A DNA stretch of 64,000 bases. Source: an uncultured Bacteroidales bacterium (GTDB lineage Bacteria; Bacteroidota; Bacteroidia; Bacteroidales; UBA932). The position numbers and the translations under genes were made by a program. The DNA is taken from the NCBI GenBank assembly GCA_944326245.1, contig CALVDF010000007.1, positions 50,828-114,827 of the forward strand, given 5' to 3'. Shown here in pieces: positions 45,368 to 55,806 of this stretch (the stretch's first letter is position 1; every line of letters starts with the position of its first letter). The notes beneath the pieces are model-generated. The model was not told the DNA's origin and did no database searches. It saw nothing but the letters and a program-made list of their open reading frames with translations.

Positions 45368-45413
45368 AACTGCCGGCAGACAGCAGGACCTTATTGACTG
45401 TCTGCCGGCAGTT
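45368..45413 (-). terminator. Strong hairpin between two lipoprotein genes
   Basis: A perfect 16-bp inverted repeat (45368-45383 and 45398-45413) with a 14-nt loop lies 49 bp beyond the stop of the 45463 gene, with an A+T-rich sequence after it on the minus strand. It is probably a terminator, or a partial one allowing reduced read-through to the calycin gene. Confidence 0.65.
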
Positions 45414-45462
45414 AATAACTGGCGGTCAAAGTTAGTGAAAAAACCTATTCCCGATAAAATTT

Positions 45463-47232
45463 TTACTCACAGATGATGGATACGTTGTCCACGACCATGA
45501 TGCTGCCTGAGGCGGCACGGTACTGGTTGCCTTCCTTGCTGGCTGCGAAGATTACGGCCAGCTTGTAGGTCTTGGCTGGGTCGTAGTCCTTGACGTAATT
45601 CAGGTCGAAGGAGAACTCGGTGAAGTCGGCCGCTCCGGCTGTCTCGAAGCTGCCGGTGGCGCAGATGGCCTCCGATGTGTAGATGTTCTCACCGTTGAGT
45701 GTCTCGTCCTCGCTGGAGACCTCGTAGAGTACTGCGTTGACAGTGCCGAGATCCTGCTGGTCTATGATATCGCCGTTCTCATCGTAGAAATCCTCTCCAG
45801 GGGTGTATTTCAGCCATCCGGTGACGGTCAGTGGCTTGTCCTCGAAGAGGATGCCGAATTCGGTGGTGGCCATGGGATTGGTCAGGGCCGCAAATGCATT
45901 GAAGTTACCCAGGAAGATGGTACCTGATGTAACAGCAGGAATTTTCTGTCCTAAGATGGAGCCGCCGGTGGTGTAGACGGATTCGATGATAGCCCCTTTG
46001 CCCTCCACGCCTTCATCGGTAGGACGGACGGGGTACTTACCAGTATATGTTATCCCGCCTAATGCCCCCATGTTCTTAATCAGAGCCACGGCATCGTTGC
46101 AAGTGGCCCAGCCTGCGGGGTTGAGTATGTCGTCGTACATAGTTCCGGCCTCCCATGTCTCGAAATCGTAGAAATAAATGCTTCCGGAGGCGGAGACGGT
46201 ATAGGTGTTTTCGGTGCCGTTCTCAGCCACGACAGTGAATGTTACCGACTTGCCGTTGGAAAGGTCTATGGCACTTCCTGATGCCGGGGTGACTGTGGCT
46301 CCTTGCGAGACTTCGATAGTGGGAACCAGAGCGGTGAGATCCCATGCTCCGGCGGTGTCTGGATTCATGCTTACGGAAACAGTGCGGTTATCCTGGTCGA
46401 TTGTCGTTCCGAAAACAGCTGCATTGGCGGGGTAGGAGGCATCAAAGGTGAAGGAGGTGATGATGGCTTCGCTGCTCTCGTTGCCGGTGAGCTTGGTGCC
46501 GTTGAATGTGACATCAACTGGGATACCGTTGAAGTCGATGGCTATGTTGATGAATATCGAGCCGTCCGAGGAGAATGTGCCGTTGACTGTCGTCGGAAGC
46601 TCGCCAAGGACAAGGGACAGGGTCTGCCCGCCGGAGAACCGGTATTCTTCCTCGGGGGTGTCGCTGAGGCTAAGGAAGCAGCTGTCAATCTGTATGGTGC
46701 CCAGCACTATGCCTTCGAAGGAGAAGTCCTCAAGCAAGAGGCTGACTGTCGTGTCGTTTACCTTGGCTACCGTAATGTTCTTGGGGATGTCCGTACCGAC
46801 AGGTGATTCATTCAATGTGATGTCGATCAGACCTTTGTACTCGCCGGCCAGCTGCTCGTCAATCGGGAATGAAGGATCGTCAAAAGTGGCGGTGGCGGTG
46901 TAGTTGGCGGTGGTGGCACCGTCCTGGGCAGTCACTGTAAATGTCACGGGGCCGTTGGAAAAGTCCACTTCGGAACCGGAAGAGGGGAGGACTGTCGCAC
47001 CTTCTGATACGGTGATGGCGGGAACAAGGGATGAAAGCAGTGTGTCTGTGGCATCGTAGCTGACCGTGAATGTGATGGTATTGCCCTCGATGACGGGCTG
47101 GGATGTCACGATGCTGTTAGCCTCGATGGAAGTGTCGAAAGTAAAGGAAGTGATCTTGGCTTCCTGGGAGAGTTCCTCTACGGGCTTGCAGGAAGTGATG
47201 CCGATGACGGCGGCAGCAGAGGCAAGTAGCAC
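45463..47232 (-). CDS. Calycin/PCMD multidomain lipoprotein, frameshifted signal peptide
   Basis: A 589-residue product if the GTG at 47232 is used. It holds DUF5018-like Ig modules (about 25-115 and 255-350), a calycin-like module (about 125-245, GEYKGLIDITLN to VTFNGTKL) and a C-terminal PCMD domain (FYDFETWEAG to IMVVDNVSIICE). The GTG start gives MLLASAAAVIGITSC, a signal peptide lacking basic residues. An ATG at 47253-47255 encodes MSYFSFK in another frame; one more A in the AAAA run after it would join it to VLLASAAAVIG as a normal lipoprotein signal. I therefore suspect a one-base deletion, either real, phase-variable or an assembly error. Confidence 0.7.
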   Translation of the reverse strand: MLLASAAAVIGITSCKPVEELSQEAKITSFTFDTSIEANSIVTSQPVIEGNTITFTVSYDATDTLLSSLVPAITVSEGATVLPSSGSEVDFSNGPVTFTVTAQDGATTANYTATATFDDPSFPIDEQLAGEYKGLIDITLNESPVGTDIPKNITVAKVNDTTVSLLLEDFSFEGIVLGTIQIDSCFLSLSDTPEEEYRFSGGQTLSLVLGELPTTVNGTFSSDGSIFINIAIDFNGIPVDVTFNGTKLTGNESSEAIITSFTFDASYPANAAVFGTTIDQDNRTVSVSMNPDTAGAWDLTALVPTIEVSQGATVTPASGSAIDLSNGKSVTFTVVAENGTENTYTVSASGSIYFYDFETWEAGTMYDDILNPAGWATCNDAVALIKNMGALGGITYTGKYPVRPTDEGVEGKGAIIESVYTTGGSILGQKIPAVTSGTIFLGNFNAFAALTNPMATTEFGILFEDKPLTVTGWLKYTPGEDFYDENGDIIDQQDLGTVNAVLYEVSSEDETLNGENIYTSEAICATGSFETAGAADFTEFSFDLNYVKDYDPAKTYKLAVIFAASKEGNQYRAASGSIMVVDNVSIICE

Positions 47233-47397
47233 ATTTTAAAAGAAAAATAGCTCATAAAAAATTTGTTTGGTTTAAATGGTTAGTACTATGTGTTTTAGAT
47301 AGGCTGTCCGCGCCGATTGGTACGGACTTGTTTTAGATTTTGCGTCGCTAAGATAAATCTTTTTCCTTACGGGAAGATTATTTTGCAGGACTTTTAT

Positions 47398-47405
47398 TAT
47401 TTTTG
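47398..47405 (+). promoter_or_regulatory. -7 promoter element for hutU
   Basis: TATTTTTG is an exact TAnnTTTG match, 44 bp before the hutU ATG at 47449. It makes the much earlier in-frame start at 47317 unlikely. Confidence 0.6.
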
Positions 47406-47448
47406 TAAGATATTTGTAAACGGCAAATTAGACAAAATATTTGACTAT

Positions 47449-49437
47449 ATGACTGATTTTCAGAAATCGATTATCGAAGGTATTCCGGACGTGCTGCCGG
47501 CGCCCAAGCCGTTCGACCCCACGGTCAACCATGCACCCCACCGGAAACAGATTCTGACAGCCGACGAGAAGAAGCTCGCGCTGAGAAATGCCCTGCGCTA
47601 TTTTCCCCCGAAACATCATGCGGAACTGATTCCGGAGTTCAAGGAAGAACTTGAGACCTACGGACGTATCTACATGTACCGGCTCCGTCCGGATTACAAG
47701 ATATACGCCCGGAGCATAGATGATTTCCCCTACAAGAGCCGCCAGGCCGCAGCCATCATGCTCATGATCTCCAACAACCTGGACATGGCCGTAGCCCAGC
47801 ATCCCCACGAGCTGATCGTCTACGGAGGCAACGGGGCCGCATTCCAGAACTGGGCCCAGTACCGTCTGACCATGCAGTATCTCTCGCAGATGACGGACGA
47901 GCAGACCCTGGTGCTGTATTCGGGACATCCCCTCGGACTGTTCCCCTCGCATAAGGACGCACCCCGTCTGGTCATTACCAACGGTATGGTGATTCCCAAC
48001 TACTCTTCCAAGGACCATTGGGAGAAGTTCAACGCCCTCGGCGTCTCCCAGTACGGGCAGATGACTGCGGGCTCTTTCATGTATATCGGCCCTCAGGGCA
48101 TCGTGCACGGCACCACCATCACCGTGATGAATGCCGCCAGGATGCACACCCGTCCCGGTACCGAGAACCGCGGCAAGCTGTTCGTAAGTTCCGGTCTGGG
48201 AGGAATGTCCGGAGCTCAGGGCAAGGCATCGGTGATAGCCGGTGTTGTAGGAATCATTGCCGAAATCAATCCCAAGGCTATCCGTACCCGCTATTCCCAG
48301 GGATGGGTGGACGAAGTGTTTACAGAGCTTGATCCTCTGATCGACAGGGCTCTGCAGGCACGTGAGAACAAGGAAGCCGTGGCTCTTGCATACCAGGGCA
48401 ATATCGTGGATCTCTGGGAGAGACTGGCGAAGAGAGGAGTGGATGTGGATCTCGGTTCAGACCAGACTTCGCTCCATAATCCATGGGCCGGAGGATACTA
48501 TCCTGCAGGATTTACTTTCGAGGAGTCGAATGCCATGATGGCCAACGATCCGGACAAGTTCAAGAGAGAGGTGCAGAAGTCACTCCGCCGTCAGGTGGCA
48601 GCCATCAACAAGCTTACCGAGAAAGGCATGTATTTCTTCGACTACGGCAATGCCTTCCTGCTTGAGGCTTCCCGCGCCAAGGCAGATATCATGGGAGTGA
48701 ACGGGGCGTTCCGCTATCCTTCGTACGTACAGGATATCATGGGACCGCTCTTCTTCGACTACGGTTTCGGACCTTACCGCTGGGTATGTACGTCTTCGAA
48801 GCCGGAGGATCTCGCAGAGACGGACCGCATAGCAGCTGAAGTCCTTGAAGAGATATACAAGACAGCTCCTGACGAGATACGCAACCAGCTGGCAGACAAT
48901 ATCCACTGGATCCGCGAGGCCGGCCGCAACAAACTGGTGGTAGGCTCGCAGGCACGTATCCTCTATGCAGATGCCGAGGGACGTACCAAGATAGCCCTCG
49001 AAATGAACAAGGCTATCCGTGAAGGACGCATATCTGCGCCCATCGTTCTGGGACGTGACCACCACGATGTATCCGGAACCGACTCTCCTTACCGTGAGAC
49101 TTCGAATATATACGACGGTTCACAGTTTACAGCGGATATGGCTGTCCAGAACGTTATCGGAGACTCGTTCCGCGGTGCCACGTGGGTATCGCTGCACAAC
49201 GGCGGCGGAGTCGGCTGGGGGGAGGTCATCAACGGCGGCTTCGGTATGGTGATAGACGGAAGCGGAGATTCCGACCGCAAGATCCGCTGCATGCTGCACT
49301 GGGACGTCAACAACGGTATCGCACGCCGCAGCTGGGCCCGCAACAAGGGTGCAATGTTTGCCATCAGAAGGGAGATGGAGCGCACTCCGGAGCTGAAGGT
49401 GACAATACCTTATCTGGTGGATGACAAACTCCTGTAG
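47449..49437 (+). CDS. hutU: Urocanate hydratase
   Basis: A 662-residue cytoplasmic NAD+-dependent enzyme converting urocanate to imidazolonepropionate in histidine breakdown. Family blocks include YGGNGAAFQNWAQYRL, YSGHPLGLFPS, GLGGMSGAQGKA (dinucleotide-binding), DQTSLHNPW and GRDHHDVSGTDSPYRETSN. The length matches the longer form found in Bacteroidetes rather than the roughly 555-residue form of Proteobacteria. The other hut genes are absent here; the next genes are methylmalonyl-CoA mutase subunits 47 bp downstream. Confidence 0.93.
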   Translation: MTDFQKSIIEGIPDVLPAPKPFDPTVNHAPHRKQILTADEKKLALRNALRYFPPKHHAELIPEFKEELETYGRIYMYRLRPDYKIYARSIDDFPYKSRQAAAIMLMISNNLDMAVAQHPHELIVYGGNGAAFQNWAQYRLTMQYLSQMTDEQTLVLYSGHPLGLFPSHKDAPRLVITNGMVIPNYSSKDHWEKFNALGVSQYGQMTAGSFMYIGPQGIVHGTTITVMNAARMHTRPGTENRGKLFVSSGLGGMSGAQGKASVIAGVVGIIAEINPKAIRTRYSQGWVDEVFTELDPLIDRALQARENKEAVALAYQGNIVDLWERLAKRGVDVDLGSDQTSLHNPWAGGYYPAGFTFEESNAMMANDPDKFKREVQKSLRRQVAAINKLTEKGMYFFDYGNAFLLEASRAKADIMGVNGAFRYPSYVQDIMGPLFFDYGFGPYRWVCTSSKPEDLAETDRIAAEVLEEIYKTAPDEIRNQLADNIHWIREAGRNKLVVGSQARILYADAEGRTKIALEMNKAIREGRISAPIVLGRDHHDVSGTDSPYRETSNIYDGSQFTADMAVQNVIGDSFRGATWVSLHNGGGVGWGEVINGGFGMVIDGSGDSDRKIRCMLHWDVNNGIARRSWARNKGAMFAIRREMERTPELKVTIPYLVDDKLL

Positions 49438-49484
49438 AACATATTTGCAAATACTATTAAAATAACTTTCAAACATTTTGAAAT

Positions 49485-51377
49485 ATGGCAGAAAAATTAT
49501 TTACCGAATTTCCTCCTGTCCCTACGTCAGCATGGGAAGAGGTGATTACGAAGGACCTCAAGGGTGCCGACTACGAGAAGAAACTCGTATGGAAGACCTA
49601 CGACGGATTCTCCGTTCGTCCCTACTACCGCGCTGAGGACCTCAAGGGTCTGAAGTACATAGGGAAGAATCCGGGCGAGTTCCCCTTCGTAAGAGGAACC
49701 CGTCAGAACAACAAATGGTTCATCAACGAGAGCGTATGCTGCAGCGATATAGCAGCTGCAAACAGCCAGGCTGTCACTCTGCTGACCAAGGGTGTCGAGT
49801 CCTTCACCTTCCATCTGTCAGAGGGCAAGGTGATGGAGGTAGCCGACTATGCAACTCTCCTCAAGGGCATCTCTCTTGAGAAAGTGCCTGTGAACTTCAG
49901 AGGCTGCTGCCCCAAGAACGTCGAGGGCCTGCACAATTTCCTCAAGTATGTGGATTCTCTCGGTATCGACAAGGATGCTGTCCGTGCAACTTTTGATTTC
50001 TCTCCCCTGAGACCTCTGAACAGGAAGGGTTCTTTCTGCGAGGATAAGGCTTTCGCAGCTCTGGCAGAGTGCGTCAAGGCTTCGGCTTCATACAAGAATG
50101 TACGTGTAATCTCAGTAGACGCCGTTATCTACAACAGCTGCGGTGCTTCATCTACCCAGGAGCTTGCATTTGCCCTCAGCCAGGGCAGCGAGTACATTGC
50201 CCGTCTTTCCGAGGCAGGTATCGATGTAGAGACCATCGCCCGCAAGATTTTCTTCGAGTTTGCCGTAGGCAGCTCGTATTTTATGGAGATTGCCAAGTTC
50301 CGTGCTGCCCGCATGCTGTGGGCCAATGTCGTAGAGGACTACGGCTGCACCAAGGGATGTCCTGAGATGATGCTCGTATTTGCCACCACCTCCGAGTACA
50401 ACCTGACAGTATATGACTCCTATGTAAACATGCTGCGCGGTACTACCGAGGCCATGAGTGCTGCCATCGCAGGTGTGGATTATCTCGAAGTTCTGCCTTA
50501 CGACTTTGCATTCAGAATTCCCAATGACTTCTCGCGCCGTATCGCACGCAACGTGCAGAACATCCTCAAGGAGGAGGCCCGTTTCGACAAGGTCGTTGAC
50601 CCTGCCGCAGGTTCCTACTATGTGGAGATGCTCACCGAGAAGATAGCCGAGGCTGCATGGGATCTCTTCCGCAAGGTTGAGGCCGCCGGCGGTTACATCG
50701 CTCAGTTCAAGGCCGGGTTCATCCAGTCCGAAATCAAGGCCGTGTCCGACAAGAGGGACAAGAACTACGCTACCCGCCGCGACACCATCCTCGGCAGCAA
50801 CCAGTATCCCAACTTCCTCGAGAAGGCCGGTGACGAGATTACTCCCGAGATCGTGTCCCGCGACATCCTCACCCGCATGGGACAGGTAGTTCCTGTTCAC
50901 GGATGCCAGAAGGACGATGCCGTTGAACCTCTGAAGCCCTACCGTGCTGCAGAGGCCTTCGAGGCTCTCCGTCTTGCTACCGACCGCAGCGGCAAGGAGC
51001 CCAAGGCATTCATGCTGACATTCGGCAACCTGGCAATGTGCCGTGCACGTGCTCAGTTCTCGTCCAACTTCTTTGCAGTGGCCGGTATCCGTATCATCGA
51101 CAACAACCGTTTCGACAGCATCGAGGAAGGTGCAAAGGCAGCTCTCGCATCGGGCGCAGAGATCGTCGTTGCATGCTCGTCAGATGACGAATATGCCGCA
51201 GCAGTTCCCGAAATCGCACGTCTCATCGGTGACAAGGCGATAGTAGTCGTTGCAGGTGAACCTGCCTGCAAGGAAGAACTCCAGTCCAAAGGAATTCAGA
51301 ACTTTATCAGTGTCAAGAGCAACGTCCTCGAGACCCTTCGCGGCTATCAGGAGAAGCTCGGAATCAAATCTCTTTAA
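49485..51377 (+). CDS. mutA: Methylmalonyl-CoA mutase small subunit
   Basis: A 630-residue subunit with the mutase (beta/alpha)8 barrel and a C-terminal cobalamin-binding-like domain lacking the DxHxxG motif, as expected for the non-catalytic partner. Segments such as [36 protein letters not shown] and [21 protein letters not shown] are characteristic. With MutB it interconverts succinyl-CoA and methylmalonyl-CoA, the route to propionate in Bacteroidetes. It precedes mutB by 11 bp. Confidence 0.94.
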   Translation: MAEKLFTEFPPVPTSAWEEVITKDLKGADYEKKLVWKTYDGFSVRPYYRAEDLKGLKYIGKNPGEFPFVRGTRQNNKWFINESVCCSDIAAANSQAVTLLTKGVESFTFHLSEGKVMEVADYATLLKGISLEKVPVNFRGCCPKNVEGLHNFLKYVDSLGIDKDAVRATFDFSPLRPLNRKGSFCEDKAFAALAECVKASASYKNVRVISVDAVIYNSCGASSTQELAFALSQGSEYIARLSEAGIDVETIARKIFFEFAVGSSYFMEIAKFRAARMLWANVVEDYGCTKGCPEMMLVFATTSEYNLTVYDSYVNMLRGTTEAMSAAIAGVDYLEVLPYDFAFRIPNDFSRRIARNVQNILKEEARFDKVVDPAAGSYYVEMLTEKIAEAAWDLFRKVEAAGGYIAQFKAGFIQSEIKAVSDKRDKNYATRRDTILGSNQYPNFLEKAGDEITPEIVSRDILTRMGQVVPVHGCQKDDAVEPLKPYRAAEAFEALRLATDRSGKEPKAFMLTFGNLAMCRARAQFSSNFFAVAGIRIIDNNRFDSIEEGAKAALASGAEIVVACSSDDEYAAAVPEIARLIGDKAIVVVAGEPACKEELQSKGIQNFISVKSNVLETLRGYQEKLGIKSL

Positions 51378-51388
51378 TCTCAGAAGTT

Positions 51389-53518
51389 ATGCGTCCTAAT
51401 TTTAAAGACATACAGTTTGACAATGCCGCCGCTGGATGCGCGCAGGCATCTGCTTCACAGCAGATTTGGGAGACTCCGGAGCACATCGGCGTGAAGGAGA
51501 TCTACACACCCAAGGACAATGAGGGAATGGAGCACCTCAGCTATGCCGCAGGTCTTCCTCCTTTCCTCCGCGGACCTTACAGCACCATGTACGTGATGAG
51601 GCCCTGGACCATACGTCAGTATGCAGGCTTCTCCACTGCTGAGGAGTCCAATGCATTCTACCGCAGGAACCTTGCAGCAGGACAGAAAGGACTTTCAGTC
51701 GCATTCGACCTGGCAACACACAGAGGATACGATGCCGACCATCCCCGTGTAGTGGGTGACGTCGGCAAGGCCGGTGTGTCCATCTGCAGCGTTGAGGACA
51801 TGAAGGTACTCTTCGACCAGATACCTCTCAACAAGATGTCAGTATCCATGACCATGAACGGAGCCGTTCTGCCTATCCTGGCCTTCTATATCGTGGCTGC
51901 CCAGGAGCAGGGTGCCAAGCTCGAGGAGATGCAGGGTACCATCCAGAACGATATCCTCAAGGAGTTCATGGTCCGCAATACCTACATCTATCCTCCTGAG
52001 TTCTCCATGAGAATCATCGGCGACATCTTCGCTTACACCTCCAAGTACATGCCCAAGTTCAACTCGATCTCCATCTCCGGTTACCACATGCAGGAAGCCG
52101 GTGCCACATGCGACATCGAGATGGCCTACACCCTGGCAGACGGTCTCGAATACCTGCGTACAGGTATCAAGGCCGGCATAGATGTGGATGCTTTCGCACC
52201 CCGTCTGTCATTCTTCTGGGCTATCGGCATGAACCACTTCATGGAGATCGCCAAGATGCGTGCAGCCCGTATGCTCTGGGCCAAGATTGTAAAGCAGTTC
52301 AATCCTAAGAGCAACAAGTCCCTCTCACTGAGGACCCACTGCCAGACATCCGGCTGGTCCCTCACAGAGCAGGATCCTTTCAACAACGTGGCAAGAACCT
52401 GTATCGAGGCCATGGGTGCAGCTCTGGGACACACCCAGTCACTGCATACCAACGCTCTTGACGAGGCTATCGCCCTGCCTACCGACTTCTCGGCACGTAT
52501 CGCACGTAATACCCAGATCTATATTCAGGAAGAGACCAACGTATGCCGCGGCATAGATCCTTGGGCAGGTTCCTACTATGTAGAGTATCTGACAGACCAG
52601 ATAGCCCGCAAGGCATGGGAGCACATCGAGGAGATCGAGAAACTCGGAGGTATGGCCAAGGCTATCGAGACCGGTATTCCCAAACTCCGTATCGAGGAGG
52701 CCGCTGCACGCAAGCAGGCCCGTATCGACTCTGGTGTTGACAAGATCATAGGTATCAACGAGTATCGTCTGGACAAGGAAGATCCTATCGAGATTCTCGA
52801 CATCGACAATACCAAAGTCCGTGAGTCCCAGATTGCAAGGCTTAAGGAGCTCCGTGCCCACCGTGACAATGCCAAGGTTCAGGCTTCCCTGGATGCCATT
52901 ACCAAGGCTGTCGAGACGAAGAGCGGCAATCTGCTCGAACTTGCCGTAGAGGCTGCACGCAACCGTGCTACCCTCGGCGAGATTTCCGACGCATGCGAAA
53001 AGGTAGTTGGACGTTATAAAGCTGTAATACGTATGAACACAGGTGTTTACTCTTCCGAGGTCAAGAACGACAAGGAGTTTGAGAAGGCTAAGGAGATGGT
53101 AGCGGAATTCGCAAAGAAGGAAGGCCGTCAGCCCCGTATCATGATCGCCAAGCTCGGCCAGGACGGACACGACCGCGGAGCCAAGGTTGTGGCTACCGGT
53201 TATGCAGACTGCGGCTTCGACGTGGATATGGGTCCTCTCTTCCAGACCCCTGCAGAGGCTGCCAAGCAGGCAGTCGAGAACGACGTGCACATCGTCGGTG
53301 TCTCATCCCTTGCTGCCGGACACAAGACTCTCGTTCCTCAGATTATCGAGGAGCTCAAGAAGCTCGGACGCGAGGATATCATGGTAGTAGTGGGAGGCGT
53401 TATCCCTCCTCAGGACTATGATGCCCTCTACAAGGCAGGTGCTGCAGCCATCTTCGGCCCCGGTACCCGTATCTCGACTTCTGTCATCAAGATGATCGAG
53501 CTGCTCAACATGAGGTAA
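51389..53518 (+). CDS. mutB: Methylmalonyl-CoA mutase large subunit
   Basis: A 709-residue catalytic subunit. The substrate barrel has [32 protein letters not shown], and [19 protein letters not shown]. The C-terminal adenosylcobalamin domain has the base-off motif in [14 protein letters not shown] (DxHxxG) plus GVSSLAAGH and [11 protein letters not shown]. The length is usual. The operon ends in a strong terminator 28 bp later. Neither the epimerase nor the MeaB chaperone gene is in the window. Confidence 0.96.
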   Translation: MRPNFKDIQFDNAAAGCAQASASQQIWETPEHIGVKEIYTPKDNEGMEHLSYAAGLPPFLRGPYSTMYVMRPWTIRQYAGFSTAEESNAFYRRNLAAGQKGLSVAFDLATHRGYDADHPRVVGDVGKAGVSICSVEDMKVLFDQIPLNKMSVSMTMNGAVLPILAFYIVAAQEQGAKLEEMQGTIQNDILKEFMVRNTYIYPPEFSMRIIGDIFAYTSKYMPKFNSISISGYHMQEAGATCDIEMAYTLADGLEYLRTGIKAGIDVDAFAPRLSFFWAIGMNHFMEIAKMRAARMLWAKIVKQFNPKSNKSLSLRTHCQTSGWSLTEQDPFNNVARTCIEAMGAALGHTQSLHTNALDEAIALPTDFSARIARNTQIYIQEETNVCRGIDPWAGSYYVEYLTDQIARKAWEHIEEIEKLGGMAKAIETGIPKLRIEEAAARKQARIDSGVDKIIGINEYRLDKEDPIEILDIDNTKVRESQIARLKELRAHRDNAKVQASLDAITKAVETKSGNLLELAVEAARNRATLGEISDACEKVVGRYKAVIRMNTGVYSSEVKNDKEFEKAKEMVAEFAKKEGRQPRIMIAKLGQDGHDRGAKVVATGYADCGFDVDMGPLFQTPAEAAKQAVENDVHIVGVSSLAAGHKTLVPQIIEELKKLGREDIMVVVGGVIPPQDYDALYKAGAAAIFGPGTRISTSVIKMIELLNMR

Positions 53519-53545
53519 CGGCATTGTTCATCGGAATTAAAAACC

Positions 53546-53581
53546 AGGCCCGGCCGGAATCGTTTCCAGCCGGGCCTTTTT
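53546..53581 (+). terminator. Rho-independent terminator after mutB
   Basis: A 9-bp GC-rich stem (53546-53554 with 53569-53577) is extended past one mismatch by GGAA/TTCC, with a 4-nt loop, and is followed by TTTTT. It closes the hutU-mutA-mutB transcript. Confidence 0.88.
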
Positions 53582-53603
53582 GCGTGTATCCTGTGTTCCG
53601 GGT

Positions 53604-54185
53604 TCAGAATCTGTATCCTATCTTTAATCCTGGCTTTAAATTCAGCCCGAAATCCGTCGCGTCTTTCCCTTTTGAAATGTAGTAATCGGTCCATGAGTCG
53701 TATAGCCGGAATTTTACACTGCAGATAATGGCTATGTCTATCATGTCGCCGTTGCGGAGTTTTATTCCCCATCCTATTTCCGGTATCAGGTTGAGCCCGA
53801 GTGACTGGTTGACATCCGGGGTGTTGTTTGAAGCATATGCAGTTCCGCGGTAGGGGTCAAAGTCATGGTAGTATCCGGCCCCGCATCCGATGTATGCATC
53901 AAATTTCTCCTTGTCAGTGTAGAACAGCCTGTAGGTGAAATGAAGGTTGGCGGAAAATCCGTCGAACAGACCGGCCGAAAGGGAAGCCGACCCTCCGATG
54001 AAGTGTTTCCCGTTGTCTATTCTGACTCCATGGGTGGTGTATATTCCGGGAGAGATCAGATATGAATAGATAAGCGATACGCTTCCTTCGTAATACCGTT
54101 CCTTCGTTGTGGAGTCGTTGTCGGCGGCAAAAGAGGCACTGCCGAAAAGTATGGCCATGAATATGGCGGCAATAAGTTTTTTCAT
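53604..54185 (-). CDS. Small outer-membrane beta-barrel protein
   Basis: A 193-residue exported protein (signal peptide ending ASFAA). Strands are aromatic and alternating (VSLIYSYLISPGIY, FSANLHFTYRLFY, AYIGCGAGYYHDF, IIPEIGWGIKL-type), and the C-terminus LKPGLKIGYRF ends in Phe as in outer-membrane barrels. No catalytic motif. It follows the sulfatase by 19 bp on the same strand and may be co-expressed with it. Confidence 0.7.
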   Translation of the reverse strand: MKKLIAAIFMAILFGSASFAADNDSTTKERYYEGSVSLIYSYLISPGIYTTHGVRIDNGKHFIGGSASLSAGLFDGFSANLHFTYRLFYTDKEKFDAYIGCGAGYYHDFDPYRGTAYASNNTPDVNQSLGLNLIPEIGWGIKLRNGDMIDIAIICSVKFRLYDSWTDYYISKGKDATDFGLNLKPGLKIGYRF

Positions 54186-54204
54186 ATTTTGTAGTATTAT
54201 AGCG

Positions 54205-55671
54205 TTAATTGAATTCAGGGATGGGAGATTCGGTCCGTGCCGACTTGAGCAGGGACATGAAGTGTTCCACTATGTCGGGGTGACTGGCTGCCACATCGTT
54301 CTGTTCGCCAGGGTCTTCCGCAAGGTTGTAGAGCTGCATGGCGCCGCCGTCGCGGTAGTTGTAGATGACTCCTTTCCAGTCTCCCTGCAGTATGGCCCTG
54401 CGGCCTCCGTCCTCATGGAACTCCCAGTAGAGGTATTCGTGCTCCTGCTGTTCCCCTTTGCCTGTGGCTGCCGGCAGGTAAGAAATGCCGTCGGTAACAT
54501 AGCTGCACGGTACTGCACAGCTGGTACAGTCAGATTCGCATTCCCTGGATGTGTCACCGTCCATTGGAATTCCGGCGATGTCGGCAAGTGTAGGCAGGAA
54601 ATCCCAGAATGCGCTGACATGGTCGGTGGTCCGTCCTCCTTCGATATGCCCTGGCCATGCCATTATGAAGGGCACGCGGATACCGCCTTCGTACAGGTCG
54701 CGTTTGATGCCTCGCAGGCCACCGTTGCTGTTGAAGTAGGCAGGATCGGCTCCTCCTTCGATGTGGGGACCGTTGTCGGATGTGAAGATGACGACAGTAT
54801 TGTCACTGATGCCAAGGCTGTCAAGAAGGGCCCGCAGCTCTCCCACCTGTCTGTCTAGTACATTTACCATAGCTGCAAATGCAGCATGGCAATGCTCCTG
54901 GGAGCCGTATGCCGCCTGTCTGTATCCGGGCCCGCCGTCACATCCCCGGTATGATTTCTCGGGCTCGAATTTCCCGAGGAACGGTTCTATCTCCTTGTCA
55001 GGCAGGCGCAGTTCGGCGTGTGGAATTACGGAGGTGTACATCATGAAGAAAGTGCTGTCGCTGTTCCTGCGGATGAAGTCGAGAGCCTGTTCGTGTATAA
55101 GATATGGGGAGTAGTCATTCTCGGCAGTGCCCTCGTTGCCTTTAAGCATGACCTTTTCAGTGTTGTGCCAGAGGTGGTAGGGGAAATAATGGTGGGCCAG
55201 ACGCTGGCAGTTGTAGCCGTAGAATTCGTCCACTCCCTGATTCTCCGGGGCTCCTTCTGTGGCAGGTGCACCCAGTCCCCATTTCCCGAATACTCCGGTT
55301 ACGTAGCCTTGGGACTTCATCATGCGGAATATATTATAGGTATCTCCAGGTATCGGATACTGGCCTTCGACAGGAAGTTCCTTGTTGCCGCGGATCGGAG
55401 TGTGTCCGGTATGCAGTCCTGTAATGAGTGAGGACCTTGACGGTGCACTTACGGAAGTTCCGGCATAGTGACGTGTGAATATCACACCGTCGGCGGCAAG
55501 TGAATCTATGTTGGGGGTCCGGAACCTCTCCTGACCGTAGCAGCTGAGGTCTCCGTAGCCGAGATCATCGGCTATGATGAATATGACGTTCGGATCTTTC
55601 TGCTGCTGTACTGAGTCTGTACAGGCGGCGAGTGGCAGCATCCCCGCGCCCAAGACGAACAATTTTCTCAT
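54205..55671 (-). CDS. Ser-type sulfatase lipoprotein
   Basis: A 488-residue formylglycine-dependent sulfatase of the arylsulfatase family with a lipobox (PLAAC, Cys17). Metal ligands lie in IIADDLGYGDL (Asp35, Asp36). The modification site is SAPSR (Ser75-Arg79) followed by SSLITG, the Ser form of the C/S-x-P-S-R motif. Further active-site blocks are KWGLG and VIFTSDNGPHIEGG. Being Ser-type, it needs a radical SAM maturase, and one is encoded at 43556-44812. It likely removes sulfate from host or dietary glycans at the outer membrane or periplasm. The chosen ATG at 55671 gives a proper lipoprotein signal. Confidence 0.9.
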   Translation of the reverse strand: MRKLFVLGAGMLPLAACTDSVQQQKDPNVIFIIADDLGYGDLSCYGQERFRTPNIDSLAADGVIFTRHYAGTSVSAPSRSSLITGLHTGHTPIRGNKELPVEGQYPIPGDTYNIFRMMKSQGYVTGVFGKWGLGAPATEGAPENQGVDEFYGYNCQRLAHHYFPYHLWHNTEKVMLKGNEGTAENDYSPYLIHEQALDFIRRNSDSTFFMMYTSVIPHAELRLPDKEIEPFLGKFEPEKSYRGCDGGPGYRQAAYGSQEHCHAAFAAMVNVLDRQVGELRALLDSLGISDNTVVIFTSDNGPHIEGGADPAYFNSNGGLRGIKRDLYEGGIRVPFIMAWPGHIEGGRTTDHVSAFWDFLPTLADIAGIPMDGDTSRECESDCTSCAVPCSYVTDGISYLPAATGKGEQQEHEYLYWEFHEDGGRRAILQGDWKGVIYNYRDGGAMQLYNLAEDPGEQNDVAASHPDIVEHFMSLLKSARTESPIPEFN

Positions 55672-55692
55672 TGCATTAAGTCTAATTCCATA

Positions 55693-55700
55693 CAAATATA
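55693..55700 (-). promoter_or_regulatory. -7 promoter element for the sulfatase gene
   Basis: The minus strand reads TATATTTG, an exact TAnnTTTG match, 21 bp before the ATG at 55671. Confidence 0.6.
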
Positions 55701-55742
55701 TTGAAAAAAGGGGAATATGTATCGCATGGTCCCGGGTACGGC

Positions 55743-55782
55743 AAAAAGAAAGCCGGCTGGAACCGAAAATTCCTGCCGGCTT
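55743..55782 (-). terminator. Rho-independent terminator after rpsU
   Basis: Inverted arms AAGCCGGC (55750-55757) and GCCGGCTT (55775-55782) with a 17-nt loop are followed on the minus strand by TTCTTTTT. It lies 24 bp beyond the rpsU stop, so rpsU is monocistronic. Confidence 0.72.
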
Positions 55783-55806
55783 CTGTATCTTGAAGATGTG
55801 GAAAAC

